Shown: positions 16,328 through 24,117 of the stretch, in pieces
How positions within the stretch are numbered: the stretch's first letter is position 1
Layout of the letters: each line of letters starts with the position of its first letter
From: Intrasporangium_A sp039812505
GTDB taxonomy: Bacteria > Actinomycetota > Actinomycetes > Actinomycetales > Dermatophilaceae
NCBI RefSeq assembly: GCF_039812505.1
Contig: NZ_JBDIAQ010000014.1
Coordinates: 1 to 44,586 of the forward strand
Direction: 5' to 3'
DNA length: 44,586 nucleotides
Notes under the pieces: generated by a model
Told to the model about the DNA's origin: nothing
The model's database searches: none
Seen by the model: only the letters and a program-made list of their open reading frames with translations
Program-made: the position numbers and the translations under genes

Positions 16328-18325
16328 ATGAACCGACGCAAGTCCGCCCTGGGGACCGGTGGTCTCCTCGCTCTCGCGCTCGCTCTGGCGCCCGCCGCCC
16401 CGGCGTCCGCCGCCCCGGTGCAGGCCGCCCCGGCCGGCAGCCCCGCCGGGGAGCAGCTGGTCGTCAGGTCGGTGCTGCACGACCGCGACGGCGGGACCCA
16501 CGTGCGCTACGAGCGCACCTTCGCCGGGCTGCCGGTCATCGGCGGCGACCTCGTCTCGCACCGCGACGCCAGGGGCACGGTCACGGACGTGACCTACAAC
16601 CGGGGCCGCCGCAGCGCCGCACCGAACACGCTCACCGCGTCGGTCTCCGCCGCGGTCGCCCGCAGCACCGCCCTGGCCTTCTCGCACGCCCGCCAGAAGA
16701 CCGCCTCCCCGGGTCGGCTCGTCGTGCTCATGACCGACGGGGGCCCGCGGCTGGCCTACGAGGTGGTGACCGAGGGCGTGCAGGCCGACCAGACCCCCAG
16801 CCGCCTGCACACCGTCGTCGACGCGACCACCGGCGCGGTGCTCCGGTCGTGGGACGCCGTCCGGACCGGCACCGGGCACGGCATCTTCGTCGGCACCGTT
16901 CCGCTCGGCACGACTGCGCAGTCGGGCGGCTACCGGCTCGAGGACTCGCACGGCAACTACACGACCGACCTGGGCAACCGGACCCGCGGCAACGGCACGA
17001 CGTTCACCGACGCCGACGACGTGTGGGGCAACGGCAGCCAGAGTGATCGCCAGTCCGCCGGGGTCGACGCCCACTACGGGGCCGAGCAGACCTACGAGTT
17101 CTACGACACGGTGCTCGGCCGCGCCGGCATCTGGGGCGACGGGCGCGGCGCCCGCTCCCGCGTGCACTACGGCAACAGCTACGTCAACGCCTTCTGGGAC
17201 GGCACGCAGATGACCTACGGCGACGGCGCGAGCAACCAGCACCCGCTCGTCGAGCTCGACGTCGCCGGCCACGAGATGACCCACGGGGTCACCGAGAACA
17301 CCGCGGACCTGGACTACTCCGGCGAGGCCGGGGGGCTGAACGAGGCGACCTCCGACATCTTCGGCACCGCAGTCGAGTGGTACGCCGACAACGCCAGCGA
17401 CATCCCGGACTTCCTGATCGGCGAGGAGATCGACATCAACGGCGACGGCACGCCGCTGCGCTACCTGGACAAGCCCAGCAAGGACGGCGCGTCCAAGGAC
17501 TGCTGGAGCTCCAGCCTGGGCGGGCTCGACCCGCACTACTCGTCCGGGCCGCTGAACCACTGGTACTTCCTGGCCTCCAACGGCTCCGGTGCGCGCACGA
17601 TCAACGGCATCGCCTACAACAGCCCCACATGCAACGGCTCGGCGGTGACCGGCATCGGGCACCAGAAGGTCGAGAAGATCTGGTACCGGGCCCTGTCGGC
17701 CTACCTCACCTCGTCTAGCAACTACGCCGCCGCCCGCAACGGCGCGATCCGGGCCGCCAAGGACCTCTACGGCACCGACAGCGCCGAGTGTACGGCGGTC
17801 GCCGGCGCCTTCTCGGCGATCAACGTCGCAGCCGGGTCCGAGGCGTGTGGCGCCACCCCGCCCCCGCCGCCACCGTCGGGTGACAGCTGGGTCACCAACG
17901 GTGGCTTCGAGTCCGGGCGGACCGGGTGGACCGGCACCTCCGGCCCGATCACCGACAGCGCGAGTCGCCCGGCGCACACCGGGTCGTGGAAGCTGTGGCT
18001 CGGCGGCAACGGCCGCCGGACCACCGAGAGCGAGCAGCAGGACTTCACCGTGCCACAGGCGGCGACCGCACCGACCCTGACGTACTGGATCCGCATCGAC
18101 ACCGCGGAGTACTCGACCCGGTACGCCTACGACACGATGAAGGTGTCGCTGAACGGCACGACGGTCAAGAGCTACTCCAACCTGTCCGCGAACGGCTCCT
18201 ACCAGAAGGTGTCGGTCGACCTGTCCGCCTACAAGGGCAAGTCCGTGACGCTGAAGTTCACGATGCAGGAGGACGGCTCCTACCAGAGCAGCTTCGTGGT
18301 CGACGACGTGAGCGCGCAGGGCTGA
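16328..18325 (+). CDS. Secreted M4 (thermolysin-like) metalloprotease with C-terminal beta-sandwich domain
   Basis: This 665-residue protein has a Sec signal peptide (basic start, hydrophobic core, cleavage near ASA-AP at about residue 26), an FTP/PepSY-type propeptide, and an M4 catalytic domain. Zinc ligands and catalytic residues are His315, Glu316 and His319 in HEMTH, and Glu339 in GGLNEATSD. After a proline-rich linker (TPPPPPPSG, about residue 515) comes a 140-residue domain beginning SWVTNGGFESGRTGWTG, which resembles carbohydrate-binding or proprotein-like jelly-roll domains and may anchor the enzyme to a substrate. It should mature by autocleavage outside the cell. AGAGGAG precedes the ATG. 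A strong hairpin follows the stop. Confidence 0.92.
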   Translation: MNRRKSALGTGGLLALALALAPAAPASAAPVQAAPAGSPAGEQLVVRSVLHDRDGGTHVRYERTFAGLPVIGGDLVSHRDARGTVTDVTYNRGRRSAAPNTLTASVSAAVARSTALAFSHARQKTASPGRLVVLMTDGGPRLAYEVVTEGVQADQTPSRLHTVVDATTGAVLRSWDAVRTGTGHGIFVGTVPLGTTAQSGGYRLEDSHGNYTTDLGNRTRGNGTTFTDADDVWGNGSQSDRQSAGVDAHYGAEQTYEFYDTVLGRAGIWGDGRGARSRVHYGNSYVNAFWDGTQMTYGDGASNQHPLVELDVAGHEMTHGVTENTADLDYSGEAGGLNEATSDIFGTAVEWYADNASDIPDFLIGEEIDINGDGTPLRYLDKPSKDGASKDCWSSSLGGLDPHYSSGPLNHWYFLASNGSGARTINGIAYNSPTCNGSAVTGIGHQKVEKIWYRALSAYLTSSSNYAAARNGAIRAAKDLYGTDSAECTAVAGAFSAINVAAGSEACGATPPPPPPSGDSWVTNGGFESGRTGWTGTSGPITDSASRPAHTGSWKLWLGGNGRRTTESEQQDFTVPQAATAPTLTYWIRIDTAEYSTRYAYDTMKVSLNGTTVKSYSNLSANGSYQKVSVDLSAYKGKSVTLKFTMQEDGSYQSSFVVDDVSAQG

Positions 18326-18345
18326 CACCCCGCCCCGCGCCCGGG

Positions 18346-18386
18346 CGCCGGTATGCCGCTGTGCCCGGCTGAGCGGCATACCGGCG
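18346..18386. terminator. 15-bp stem hairpin built on GTATGCCGC repeats, after the M4 protease gene
   Basis: CGCCGGTATGCCGCT (18346-18360) pairs perfectly with AGCGGCATACCGGCG (18372-18386) over an 11-nt loop, 20 bp past the protease stop. It contains two inverted copies of the dispersed word GTATGCCGC. Position suggests a terminator. Confidence 0.65.
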
Positions 18387-18610
18387 GGTCTGTTTGTCGA
18401 ATCGCGCAGAGTGCTTGTCTGGGCGGGTCTGGCCCGCCGCACGCTCACGGTCCGCCACCTCGTGTTCCTGATCATCGCGGCCTCGGCGCCGCTGACCGCA
18501 CGTACCGGGGGAGCGCCACGGCGCGGCACCGCGCGGCCTGAGGCGGCCGAACCGACCCGCCCGCTCGCGATCGCCTGCCTATGTCTTACAACTCGTATTA
18601 CACTCTTCTC

Positions 18611-18844
18611 ATGGCTGACACGATCACGTTCCGTCCCGACGAGGATGCGGCGCGAGCCTTGGCTGTGCTGACCCGTGACGGCACCCCCGTCTCAACGGCG
18701 GTGCGGACCGCCCTGATCGACGCAGCCCGCGAACGGGCCCGCAGGGTCCTTCGTGCCGAAGCCGAGGCACTTGCCGCCGATGAGCAGGACCGGGCCGAGG
18801 CGGCGCAGGTGCTGCGTGACATGGAGTCCCTGCGTGCGTGGTGA
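18611..18844 (+). CDS. Antitoxin of a MazEF-like pair
   Basis: The 77-residue acidic, alanine-rich protein starts with a beta-strand and helix resembling ribbon-helix-helix antitoxins (MADTITFRPDEDAARALAVL ... VSTAVRTALIDAARERARR), then has a charged helical tail that would wrap the toxin. It overlaps the toxin start (toxin GTG at 18834, antitoxin stop 18842-18844). ATG 18611 is preferred over 18581 because it starts on the conserved fold. The upstream DNA has two near-direct repeats, TTACAACTC and TTACACTCT (about 18584-18605), where the antitoxin may bind and autorepress. The assignment rests mainly on the toxin neighbour. Confidence 0.7.
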   Translation: MADTITFRPDEDAARALAVLTRDGTPVSTAVRTALIDAARERARRVLRAEAEALAADEQDRAEAAQVLRDMESLRAW

Positions 18845-19145
18845 GGTATACCGGCTGCCTGCCCCCCGTGACGCCCGCGGGCACGAGCAGCGCAACCGCC
18901 GGTACGCGGTGGTCGTCCAGTCCGACCAGCTCCCGCTGTCGACCTGGCTCGTGGCTCCGACCTCCACGTCCGCTCGAGCAGCCGGTTTCCGGCCCGAGGT
19001 GGACATCGAAGGACGTCTCACGCGCGTTCTCGCCGAGCAGACCGCGGCCGTCGACCCGACTCGACTCGGCGAGAGCGTCGGTCACCTGGGGTTCGACGAG
19101 CTGCGGAGGGTGGAGGCAGCGCTGCGCCTGGTCCTGGAACTCTGA
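18834..19145 (+). CDS. MazF/PemK-type toxin (endoribonuclease)
   Basis: This 103-residue protein matches the MazF/PemK fold: RGEVYRLPAP at the N-terminus carries the catalytic Arg and loop, followed by NRRYAVVVQSDQLPLSTWLVAPTSTSA and the VLAEQTAAVDPTRLGESVGHL strand-helix segment with the conserved Gln. Such toxins cleave mRNA at short motifs when the antitoxin is degraded. GTG 18834 is chosen since it begins exactly at the conserved RGEVY and overlaps the antitoxin by 11 nt. Target specificity cannot be read from sequence. Confidence 0.85.
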   Translation: MRGEVYRLPAPRDARGHEQRNRRYAVVVQSDQLPLSTWLVAPTSTSARAAGFRPEVDIEGRLTRVLAEQTAAVDPTRLGESVGHLGFDELRRVEAALRLVLEL

Positions 19146-19204
19146 GCCGGTGACGAGCCGCCCGGACGGGACTGCGACCGGTGGGCGCGCCTGCTGGTGA
19201 TCGG

Positions 19205-19280
19205 AAGAACACAACAAGTCCGGCCGTCACACGTATGGTGTGCGGCGGCCGGGTGGGGGTAGCGCACTTGTTGTGTCGGT
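19205..19280. repeat. Inverted-repeat element with ACACAACAAGT arms, copy A
   Basis: ACACAACAAGT (19209-19219) and ACTTGTTGTGT (19266-19276) are perfect 11-bp arms around a 46-nt GC-rich loop. The arms are AT-richer than everything around them. A second copy lies at 41020-41096 in the opposite orientation: the GAAGAACAC...CCGGCC flank here matches the reverse complement of the right side there. The remaining part of the 19146-19446 gap contains only the 16-bp tandem repeat below. Confidence 0.65.
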
Positions 19281-19360
19281 CCGTACACCCGGGGCGCCGG
19301 CCCCTCGGGACGGGCTGCCGTCGATCCGTACACCCGGGATCCGTCCGACCCGCCCACCCC

Positions 19361-19405
19361 GGCGCTCCGCCGTGCGGGCGCTCCGCCGTGCGGGCGTTCC
19401 GCCGC
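19361..19405. repeat. 16-bp tandem repeat
   Basis: GGCGCTCCGCCGTGCG occurs at 19361-19376 and 19377-19392, with a degenerate third unit to about 19405. TCCGTACACCCGGG also occurs twice just upstream (about 19279 and 19325). These sit in the promoter region of the DUF1707 gene; no function is evident. Confidence 0.6.
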
Positions 19406-19446
19406 CGTGGTGTGATGGGCCGAGACGACCGGAAGGGCAGGCCCCG

Positions 19447-19635
19447 ATGACACCGCTGCGGATCGGCACGCGCGAGCGTGAGCAGGTGGTGCGGTCGCTG
19501 ATGCGGCACCAAGGGTTGGGTCGGCTGACCGCTCAGGAGTACCAGGAGCGGGTCGCGCGGGCCCGGGCCGCGGTCGTGGCCGGTGATCTCGAGGGCCTGC
19601 TGGACGACCTGGAGCCGCGGTCCGAGCAGGAGTGA
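19447..19635 (+). CDS. Small DUF1707 (SHOCT-like) protein
   Basis: The 62-residue protein is almost entirely a DUF1707 domain: a start with GTREREQVVRSLMRHQGLGRLTAQEYQERVARARAA and the ending GDLEGLLDDLE. In actinobacteria this domain is usually the N-terminal part of larger membrane proteins. Here it stands alone, so it may be a partner for another protein or a reduced remnant. The frame is open upstream, but ATG 19447 fits the domain boundary. GGAAGGG upstream is a moderate ribosome-binding site. Function unknown. Confidence 0.7.
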   Translation: MTPLRIGTREREQVVRSLMRHQGLGRLTAQEYQERVARARAAVVAGDLEGLLDDLEPRSEQE

Positions 19636-19762
19636 GGCGCCCGCGAGGTCTCGGGCAGGTCGGGACCGTGGGTCTGCTCGGGTGGATGAGGGGTCCGTCG
19701 CCCATCCGGGGCGAGCCCGTGCGTTCGGACCGACGGCCCGGCCGGTGACGCCGACGAACCGC

Positions 19763-19796
19763 AGGTATGCCGCTCAGCGGGCTGAGCGGCATACCT
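19763..19796. terminator. 16-bp stem hairpin built on GTATGCCGC repeats, between convergent genes
   Basis: AGGTATGCCGCTCAGC (19763-19778) pairs perfectly with GCTGAGCGGCATACCT (19781-19796) across a 2-nt loop. It lies between the DUF1707 gene (+) and the aldehyde dehydrogenase (-), so it can end transcription from both sides. Same repeat family as the hairpins at 18346 and 21414. Confidence 0.7.
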
Positions 19797-19839
19797 CACG
19801 TGCGGCGCCGGGACGGTGGTCCGTGCGTCCCCGCCCGGC

Positions 19840-21282
19840 TCAGTAGCCGTAGTGCATCCACACGCCCTTGACCTCGGTGAAGGCGTCGATGGCGTACCTG
19901 CCCATCTCGCGGCCCCACCCGGAGGCCTTGTACCCGCCCCACGGCGCGGCCTGGTCGGGGATCGGGGGCATGTTGATGTACACGGCACCGGCGCGCAGCC
20001 CGTTGGCCACCCGGGTGGCGAACGCGATGTCCTTGGTCCAGACGGTGGCGGCCAGTCCGTACTGAGTGTCGTTGGCGCGGGCCAGCAGCGCGGACAGCTC
20101 GTCCTCGTCGTCGTAGGACAGCACCGACAGCACCGGCCCGAAGATCTCCTGCCGGGCGATCGTCATGTCGTCGCGTACCCCGGCGAACACGGTCGGCTCG
20201 AAGAAGTAGCCCCGCTCGCCGGTGCGCTTGCCGCCGGTGAGCAGCTCCGCGCCCTCGGCGGCGCCGGTGGCCACCAGCTGCTCGACGTGGGCCAGGTGCT
20301 CGGCCGTGACCAGCGGACCCAGCTGGGTGGACTCCTCGATGCCGGGCCCGAGCCTGAGGGCGCTGGCGCCGGCGACGAACTTGTCGAGGAACTCCGGCTC
20401 GCGCTTGCGGTCGACGTAGAACCGGGTGTAGGCGGCGCAGACCTGCCCGGAGTTGAGCGTGGCTCCGCCGAGGTTGCCGGCCACGGCAGCGTCGACGTCG
20501 CTGTCGCGCCCGATGATGCTCGGCGCCTTGCCGCCCAGCTCCAGGGTGACCCGCTTGAGGTTGCCGGCCGAGGCGCGCACGATGCTGCGCCCCACGTCGG
20601 TGGAGCCGGTGAACGAGACCTTGTCCACGTCGTCGTGTTCGGCCAGGGCGGCACCCACGGACCCGTCGCCGGTCACGAGGTTGATCACGCCCTTGGGGAA
20701 GCCGACCTGCTCGGCCAGCTGCACCAGCCGGATGGCGCTGAGCGGGGTCTGCTCGGCCGGCTTGATGACGATCGTGTTGCCGGTGGCCAGGGCCGGCGCG
20801 ATCTTCCACACCAGGATCATCAGCGGGAAGTTCCACGGCGTGATCAGCGCGCACACTCCGATCGGCTCGCGCCGGGTGTAGTGCAGCGTGTTCGGGAAGC
20901 CGATCGGGTTGGTCTCGCCGGTGATCTTGGTGACCCAGCCGGCGTAGTAGCGCAGGTGCTCGATCGACGAGCCGATGTTGGCGAACCGCGCGATCCCGAT
21001 GGGCTGGCCGACGTCGGTGCTCTCCAGCCGAGCCACCTCGTCGGCGTTCGCCTCGAGCGCGTCGGCCAGCCGGAAGATCAGGTTGGCCCGCGCGACCGGG
21101 CTCATCTCGCGCCACTCCGGGTTCTCGAACGCCCGGCGCGCGGCCGCCACGGCGGCGTCGACGTCCTGCGTGGACGCGGCCCCGACCTGCTCGATCACCT
21201 CCTCGGTGGCCGGGTTGACGGTCTGGAACGAGCCGCCCTGGGCCTCGCTCCACTCGCCATCGATGAACAGCTTCGTCGGCAT
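19840..21282 (-). CDS. NAD(P)-dependent aldehyde dehydrogenase
   Basis: This 480-residue enzyme oxidises an aldehyde to its acid. It shows the ALDH superfamily motifs: ITPWNFPLMILVWKIAPALATGN, KPAEQTPLSAI, FTGSTDVGRSI, the general-base Glu in LELGGKAPSII, the catalytic Cys in GQVCAAYTRFYV, QEIFGPVLSVL and the C-terminal GGYKASGWGREMG. The pattern fits the phenylacetaldehyde/betaine-aldehyde group; the substrate is not determinable here. ATG 21282 is chosen because AGGAG lies at the correct distance and the fold begins at once, although the frame runs on to 21393. The gene stands alone between two GTATGCCGC hairpins. Confidence 0.92.
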   Translation of the reverse strand: MPTKLFIDGEWSEAQGGSFQTVNPATEEVIEQVGAASTQDVDAAVAAARRAFENPEWREMSPVARANLIFRLADALEANADEVARLESTDVGQPIGIARFANIGSSIEHLRYYAGWVTKITGETNPIGFPNTLHYTRREPIGVCALITPWNFPLMILVWKIAPALATGNTIVIKPAEQTPLSAIRLVQLAEQVGFPKGVINLVTGDGSVGAALAEHDDVDKVSFTGSTDVGRSIVRASAGNLKRVTLELGGKAPSIIGRDSDVDAAVAGNLGGATLNSGQVCAAYTRFYVDRKREPEFLDKFVAGASALRLGPGIEESTQLGPLVTAEHLAHVEQLVATGAAEGAELLTGGKRTGERGYFFEPTVFAGVRDDMTIARQEIFGPVLSVLSYDDEDELSALLARANDTQYGLAATVWTKDIAFATRVANGLRAGAVYINMPPIPDQAAPWGGYKASGWGREMGRYAIDAFTEVKGVWMHYGY

Positions 21283-21413
21283 GTCGTGCTCTCCTGTGGG
21301 TCGTCGCTTCTCGGTACCGCTGCCCCCATTCTGTGGGCCGTCGCGCAGGTCGCGCCTTGTCGCTGCGCGAACGCCCGTTGTCTCCGGCTGCACGGTTGCG
21401 CGCCCGAAGCCGC

Positions 21414-21445
21414 GGTATGCCGCTGAGCCGGGTGGGCGGCATACC
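21414..21445. terminator. Hairpin built on GTATGCCGC repeats after the small lipoprotein gene
   Basis: GGTATGCCGC (21414-21423) pairs with GCGGCATACC (21436-21445), ending immediately beside the stop (21446-21448) of the leftward lipoprotein gene. It has the same arm sequence and orientation as the hairpins at 18346 and 19763. Confidence 0.55.
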
Positions 21446-22042
21446 TCACCTCGGTGGGTGGCCGGGTGTGCAGCGGGTCAGCGCGGGGACGGTGAGCGTC
21501 ACGTCGGAGACGAGCGCGGCGATCCGGCTGTGGATCTCGCCCAGCGACGGGTCGTCGATGTCGACCGGCCGGTGGTGCACGTCGGTCACGGTGAGCGTGA
21601 TCGGGTCGCTGCTGGTGGGGGTGCGCTCGGGGAGACCGGCCGGTGTGGTGTGCGGGCTGCCGAGCTGCAGCGTCGACAGGGCTACGAGCAACGCCGTGCG
21701 GGTGGCCCGGTCGAGCCGGCAGGTGCGCCCGTGGATCGTGTCGGTGTCGACGGTCAGGGTGCCGTCGCCCCGCAGCACGACGGTGTCGTGGAAGCCGGCG
21801 GTGCCTCCGGTGCGCCGCAGCGTCAGCGGGAAGACCGGCCCGGTCAGGACGACCGGCGGGACCTCGAGCCCGGGGGCGCCGGCCACCCGGGAGGTCCCGG
21901 GCCGGGTGGTGGCGGCGTCGACCGGTGCCACGGGCGTCGTGGTCGACCCGGGCGCCTGGGTCGCCACGCCGCACCCGCCGAGGCAGAACAGCCCCGCCGA
22001 CAGGCCGGCGACGATCCCCGAACGGACCACGGGCTCCATCAT
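21446..22042 (-). CDS. Putative lipoprotein of unknown function
   Basis: The 198-residue protein has a lipoprotein signal: MMEPVVRSGIVAGLSAGLFCL with lipobox LGGCG at about residue 22. A Thr/Pro-rich linker follows, then a compact beta-rich domain with DTIHGRTCRLD and TLTVTDVHHRPVDID. I do not recognise the domain; some actinobacterial inhibitor-like lipoproteins look similar. It starts 31 bp after the stop of the penicillin-binding protein gene in the same direction, so the two are probably co-transcribed and both act outside the membrane. The frame is open further upstream, but the signal peptide sets the start. Confidence 0.65.
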   Translation of the reverse strand: MMEPVVRSGIVAGLSAGLFCLGGCGVATQAPGSTTTPVAPVDAATTRPGTSRVAGAPGLEVPPVVLTGPVFPLTLRRTGGTAGFHDTVVLRGDGTLTVDTDTIHGRTCRLDRATRTALLVALSTLQLGSPHTTPAGLPERTPTSSDPITLTVTDVHHRPVDIDDPSLGEIHSRIAALVSDVTLTVPALTRCTPGHPPR

Positions 22043-22073
22043 CGTGCCGACCCGGCCCCGTCGCACGCTGCCG

Positions 22074-23996
22074 TCACGGAGTGTCGTAGCCGCGCAGGAA
22101 GTCGATGATGAACGGCGCTGCATGAGTGGTGCCACTGGGTCCGATCTCGTTGTACGCGGCGATGGCCAGATCGCTGCGCCCGGCCACCATCCAGGCATGG
22201 GTCTTCGGGGGGTTGGCGGTGCCGAACTCTGCCGTACCCGTTTTGGCGTACTCGACACCGACCTGCTGCAGCACCTTGCCCGAGCCCTCCTTGACCACGG
22301 CCCGCATCTCGGCGCGCAGCACCTCGGCCTCGGTGGGCTCGAGCGGCACGTCCGGCGGCGGCAGTCCGGGCTCGTCGGCGACCAGGCTGGGCCGCACGGT
22401 CTGGCCCCGCATGACCGACGCCGTGGCGACGGCCATCGCGAGGGGCGAGGCCTCGACGCGGCCCTGGCCGATGAGCGAGGCGGCGTGCTCGACGACGTTG
22501 TCGGTGGGCGGGACCGAGCCGAGGAACCCGGTCCATGGCAGGTCGAGGTCCTCGCCGATCCCGAGCGAGTGCGCCGCCGCGATCAGGTCCTGCTGGGACA
22601 CCTTCTTGTACTGGCTGATGAAGGCTGTGTTGCACGAGTAGGCGAGCGCCGTGGCGAGGGTGATGTCGCCGAGCTTGTCCTTGGGGTAGTGCGAGTAGTT
22701 GCCGAACCTGCGGCCGTTCACGGTCAGGGTGTTCGTGCACGGCAGCTTCGTGTCGGCGGTGGCTCCGTGCCGGACCAGTGCGAGCGAGGTGGCCAGCTTG
22801 AAGGTCGAGCCGGGGGCGGCCCGGCCGGCGAGGGCCAGTGGCGCGCCCTTGGTGCCCGGGCCGACCGCGGCCGCGAGGATCTCCCCGGTGGAGACGCGCA
22901 CGACGACCAACGCCGTCGGGTGCTTCGTCTGCTTCGCGAGCGCCTTCTCGGCCGCGGTCTGGGCCGACACGTCGAGGGTGAGCCGCAGCGGCGTGCCGTC
23001 GGTGGACAGCTCGGCGAACAGCTCGCGCCTGGCCAGCGTGCTGCCGTCGGCGCCCTTGGTGACGGCCTGCACCGCCAGGCCGGGTGCACCGCGCAGCTGC
23101 TTGTCGTAGCGTAGCTGCAGGCCCGACTGGCCCACCTCGTCGCCGGGCTGCAGGGTGCCGCCGGACTTCTCGACCTGTTCGGCGGTGGCCTCGCCGACGG
23201 TGCCCAGGATCGGGGCGGCCCAGGTGCGGGTCGGCCCGAGCACCATCATCCGCGGGAGCCGGGTGGCGCCCTGGATGGCGTCGATGGCCGCGGTGTTGCG
23301 CTTCAGCGTGGGATCGGTCGTGCGCAACGTCAGGGCCGGGACGAACGCCTGCGGCCCGGCCTGGGCGACCTTCGCGGCATAGCCGGCGGCGTCGATCCCG
23401 AGCAGCTTGGCCAGCCTGGTCGCCGACTGCTTGGCACCGGCCGCGCTGACGTGGCTCTTGTCGATGCCGACGACGGCCACCTCGCGCTCGGTCATGACGG
23501 GCCGGCCGTCCCGCGCCAGGATGTCGGCCCGCTTGGGCCACTTCTTCACGAGGGCGAGCACCTCGTCCCGGGTCAGGTCGGGGGCGACCAGGTCCGGCGA
23601 CCACCTGACCCGCCAGGACCCGTCGACCATGGTCAGTGGCACCTGCGTCTCGTAGCGCCAGTCCTTCGGCGCCTTCGAGACGTCCCACTGCGTCACCATC
23701 GTCGCGGTGGCCCGGTCGGTGCCCTCGGCCTGCGACACGTCCGTGATCGTGATGGCGGGGCGCACGGCCCCCATCCGCTGGTAGGCCCGCTCGACGAACG
23801 CGGTGGCCTCGGCCGGGGTGGCCCCGGTGAGCGGGACCCGGCCGAGGTTGCCGCTGGTGAGCCCGTCGGCGAGGGCCTGCACCGCGGTGTCCGGGGTCGG
23901 CGGCTTGTCGAACAGCGAGCAGGCCGTCAGCGGGCCGGTCAGCAGGACGGCCGCCAGGGCGAGCGTCCCGCTGCGGCGACGGACGGACGAGGTCAC
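22074..23996 (-). CDS. Penicillin-binding protein (lipoprotein transpeptidase with MecA_N domain)
   Basis: This 640-residue enzyme cross-links peptidoglycan outside the membrane. A lipobox LTAC (about residue 26) makes it a lipoprotein instead of the usual transmembrane-anchored PBP. An NTF2-like MecA_N domain follows (residues about 35-150), then a dimerisation region and the transpeptidase domain with all three motifs: the nucleophile Ser in PGSTFK, SCN in LAYSCNTAF, and KTG in EYAKTGTAEFG. This layout is that of class B PBPs related to PBP2a/PBP3-type proteins, some with low beta-lactam affinity; that property is not shown here. GTG start at 23996 with TACCGT 6 nt upstream suggests a leaderless transcript. 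Confidence 0.92.
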   Translation of the reverse strand: MTSSVRRRSGTLALAAVLLTGPLTACSLFDKPPTPDTAVQALADGLTSGNLGRVPLTGATPAEATAFVERAYQRMGAVRPAITITDVSQAEGTDRATATMVTQWDVSKAPKDWRYETQVPLTMVDGSWRVRWSPDLVAPDLTRDEVLALVKKWPKRADILARDGRPVMTEREVAVVGIDKSHVSAAGAKQSATRLAKLLGIDAAGYAAKVAQAGPQAFVPALTLRTTDPTLKRNTAAIDAIQGATRLPRMMVLGPTRTWAAPILGTVGEATAEQVEKSGGTLQPGDEVGQSGLQLRYDKQLRGAPGLAVQAVTKGADGSTLARRELFAELSTDGTPLRLTLDVSAQTAAEKALAKQTKHPTALVVVRVSTGEILAAAVGPGTKGAPLALAGRAAPGSTFKLATSLALVRHGATADTKLPCTNTLTVNGRRFGNYSHYPKDKLGDITLATALAYSCNTAFISQYKKVSQQDLIAAAHSLGIGEDLDLPWTGFLGSVPPTDNVVEHAASLIGQGRVEASPLAMAVATASVMRGQTVRPSLVADEPGLPPPDVPLEPTEAEVLRAEMRAVVKEGSGKVLQQVGVEYAKTGTAEFGTANPPKTHAWMVAGRSDLAIAAYNEIGPSGTTHAAPFIIDFLRGYDTP

Positions 23997-24002
23997 GGGT
24001 CA

Positions 24003-24008
24003 ACGGTA
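24003..24008 (-). promoter_or_regulatory. Probable -10 element of the penicillin-binding protein gene
   Basis: Read on the minus strand, TACCGT stands exactly 6 nt before the GTG start at 23996, the expected position for a leaderless actinobacterial promoter. No clear -35 box. Confidence 0.4.
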
Positions 24009-24105
24009 CGTTGGCCGTCCGGGTTCGCGGCGGCGGGCACGCCCGAGACCGCCGTGGTCTGCTCGGCGCCCGAGCGCTCGACCGTCGTGCCGCGCCGCAG
24101 TCCGT

Positions 24106-24111
24106 TAGGTT
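24106..24111 (+). promoter_or_regulatory. Probable -10 element of the APP1-like phosphatase gene
   Basis: TAGGTT is followed by 6 nt and then the ATG at 24118, so the transcript probably begins at the start codon. The spacing equals that for the penicillin-binding protein, VapB-like and TIGR04255 genes. Confidence 0.45.
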
Positions 24112-24117
24112 TGGCTC

